Origin: Cinclus cinclus
Taxonomy: Eukaryota > Chordata > Aves > Passeriformes > Cinclidae
Length of the DNA: 64,000 bases
Reading direction: 5' to 3'
Assembly: GCF_963662255.1 (NCBI RefSeq)
Contig: NC_085047.1
Coordinates: 52,636,006-52,700,005 of the forward strand
Shown: one piece after another, positions 63,871-64,000 of the stretch
Layout: each line of letters opens with the position of its first letter
How positions within the stretch are numbered: position 1 is the stretch's first letter
The notes under the pieces: model-generated
Seen by the model: only the letters and a program-made list of their open reading frames with translations
Database searches by the model: none
Told to the model about the DNA's origin: nothing
Program-made: the position numbers and the translations under genes

Positions 63871-64000
63871 TCTGGTACAATGTAAGAGCCTTTTCTCGCA
63901 TCCTTTCATCCTGCCTTGATGGCAGAGCCTTACCAGCCTAGGCCATTCAAAAATATGCACCTATCTGCATTCCCATGCAGGAAAATCAGGCGCTACAAGC

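Noticed and set aside
1..64000. Endogenous retrovirus, CRISPR array, tRNA or rRNA genes
   Set aside because: No LTR pair, gag/pol-type frame, spaced direct-repeat array or cloverleaf-type sequence was recognised by eye. A RepeatMasker and tRNAscan-SE run would settle this.

Overview
The window looks like nuclear DNA from a bird. It carries several CR1-type LINE fragments with the avian 3' tail (ATTCTRTG octamers), many short microsatellites, a moderately AT-rich background, and a single protein gene whose product closely resembles vertebrate SERTM1. The species cannot be fixed from the sequence alone. No bacterial, plasmid, phage, CRISPR or viral operon structure is present.

Layout: 1-26.6 kb is intergenic. 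It holds three CR1 3' fragments (about 7.46, 9.9 and 15.1 kb, + orientation), one CR1 fragment in - orientation (5.83 kb), simple repeats, two near-perfect hairpins and a pair of similar ~72 bp sequences 2.5 kb apart. A strong CpG island at about 26.66-27.52 kb carries GC boxes and two local tandem repeats (3 x 20 bp and 6 x 15 bp). It is the likely promoter and non-coding first exon of SERTM1 on the + strand. An ~11.2 kb intron follows (27,532-38,750), then a second exon with a 184-nt leader, the complete 107-codon SERTM1 coding sequence (38,935-39,258) and a 3' UTR that could end near 40.12 kb. From there to 64 kb the DNA is again intergenic. It contains two adjacent + strand CR1 pieces (41.99-42.63 kb), an old degraded + strand CR1/L3-like reverse-transcriptase fragment (57.23-57.89 kb) and two - strand CR1 copies (62.34 and 63.64 kb).

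The only gene I can support is SERTM1. It encodes a small serine-rich single-pass membrane protein of unknown biochemical function. The feature most worth following is its leader: three short upstream ORFs in exon 2 occupy all three reading frames, and the last one ends in TAATG, so its stop codon shares a base with the SERTM1 start. A fourth tiny uORF lies in the proposed exon 1. I did not find a convincing new multi-gene system. Most other open frames in the window look like chance ORFs in non-coding DNA or remnants of CR1.
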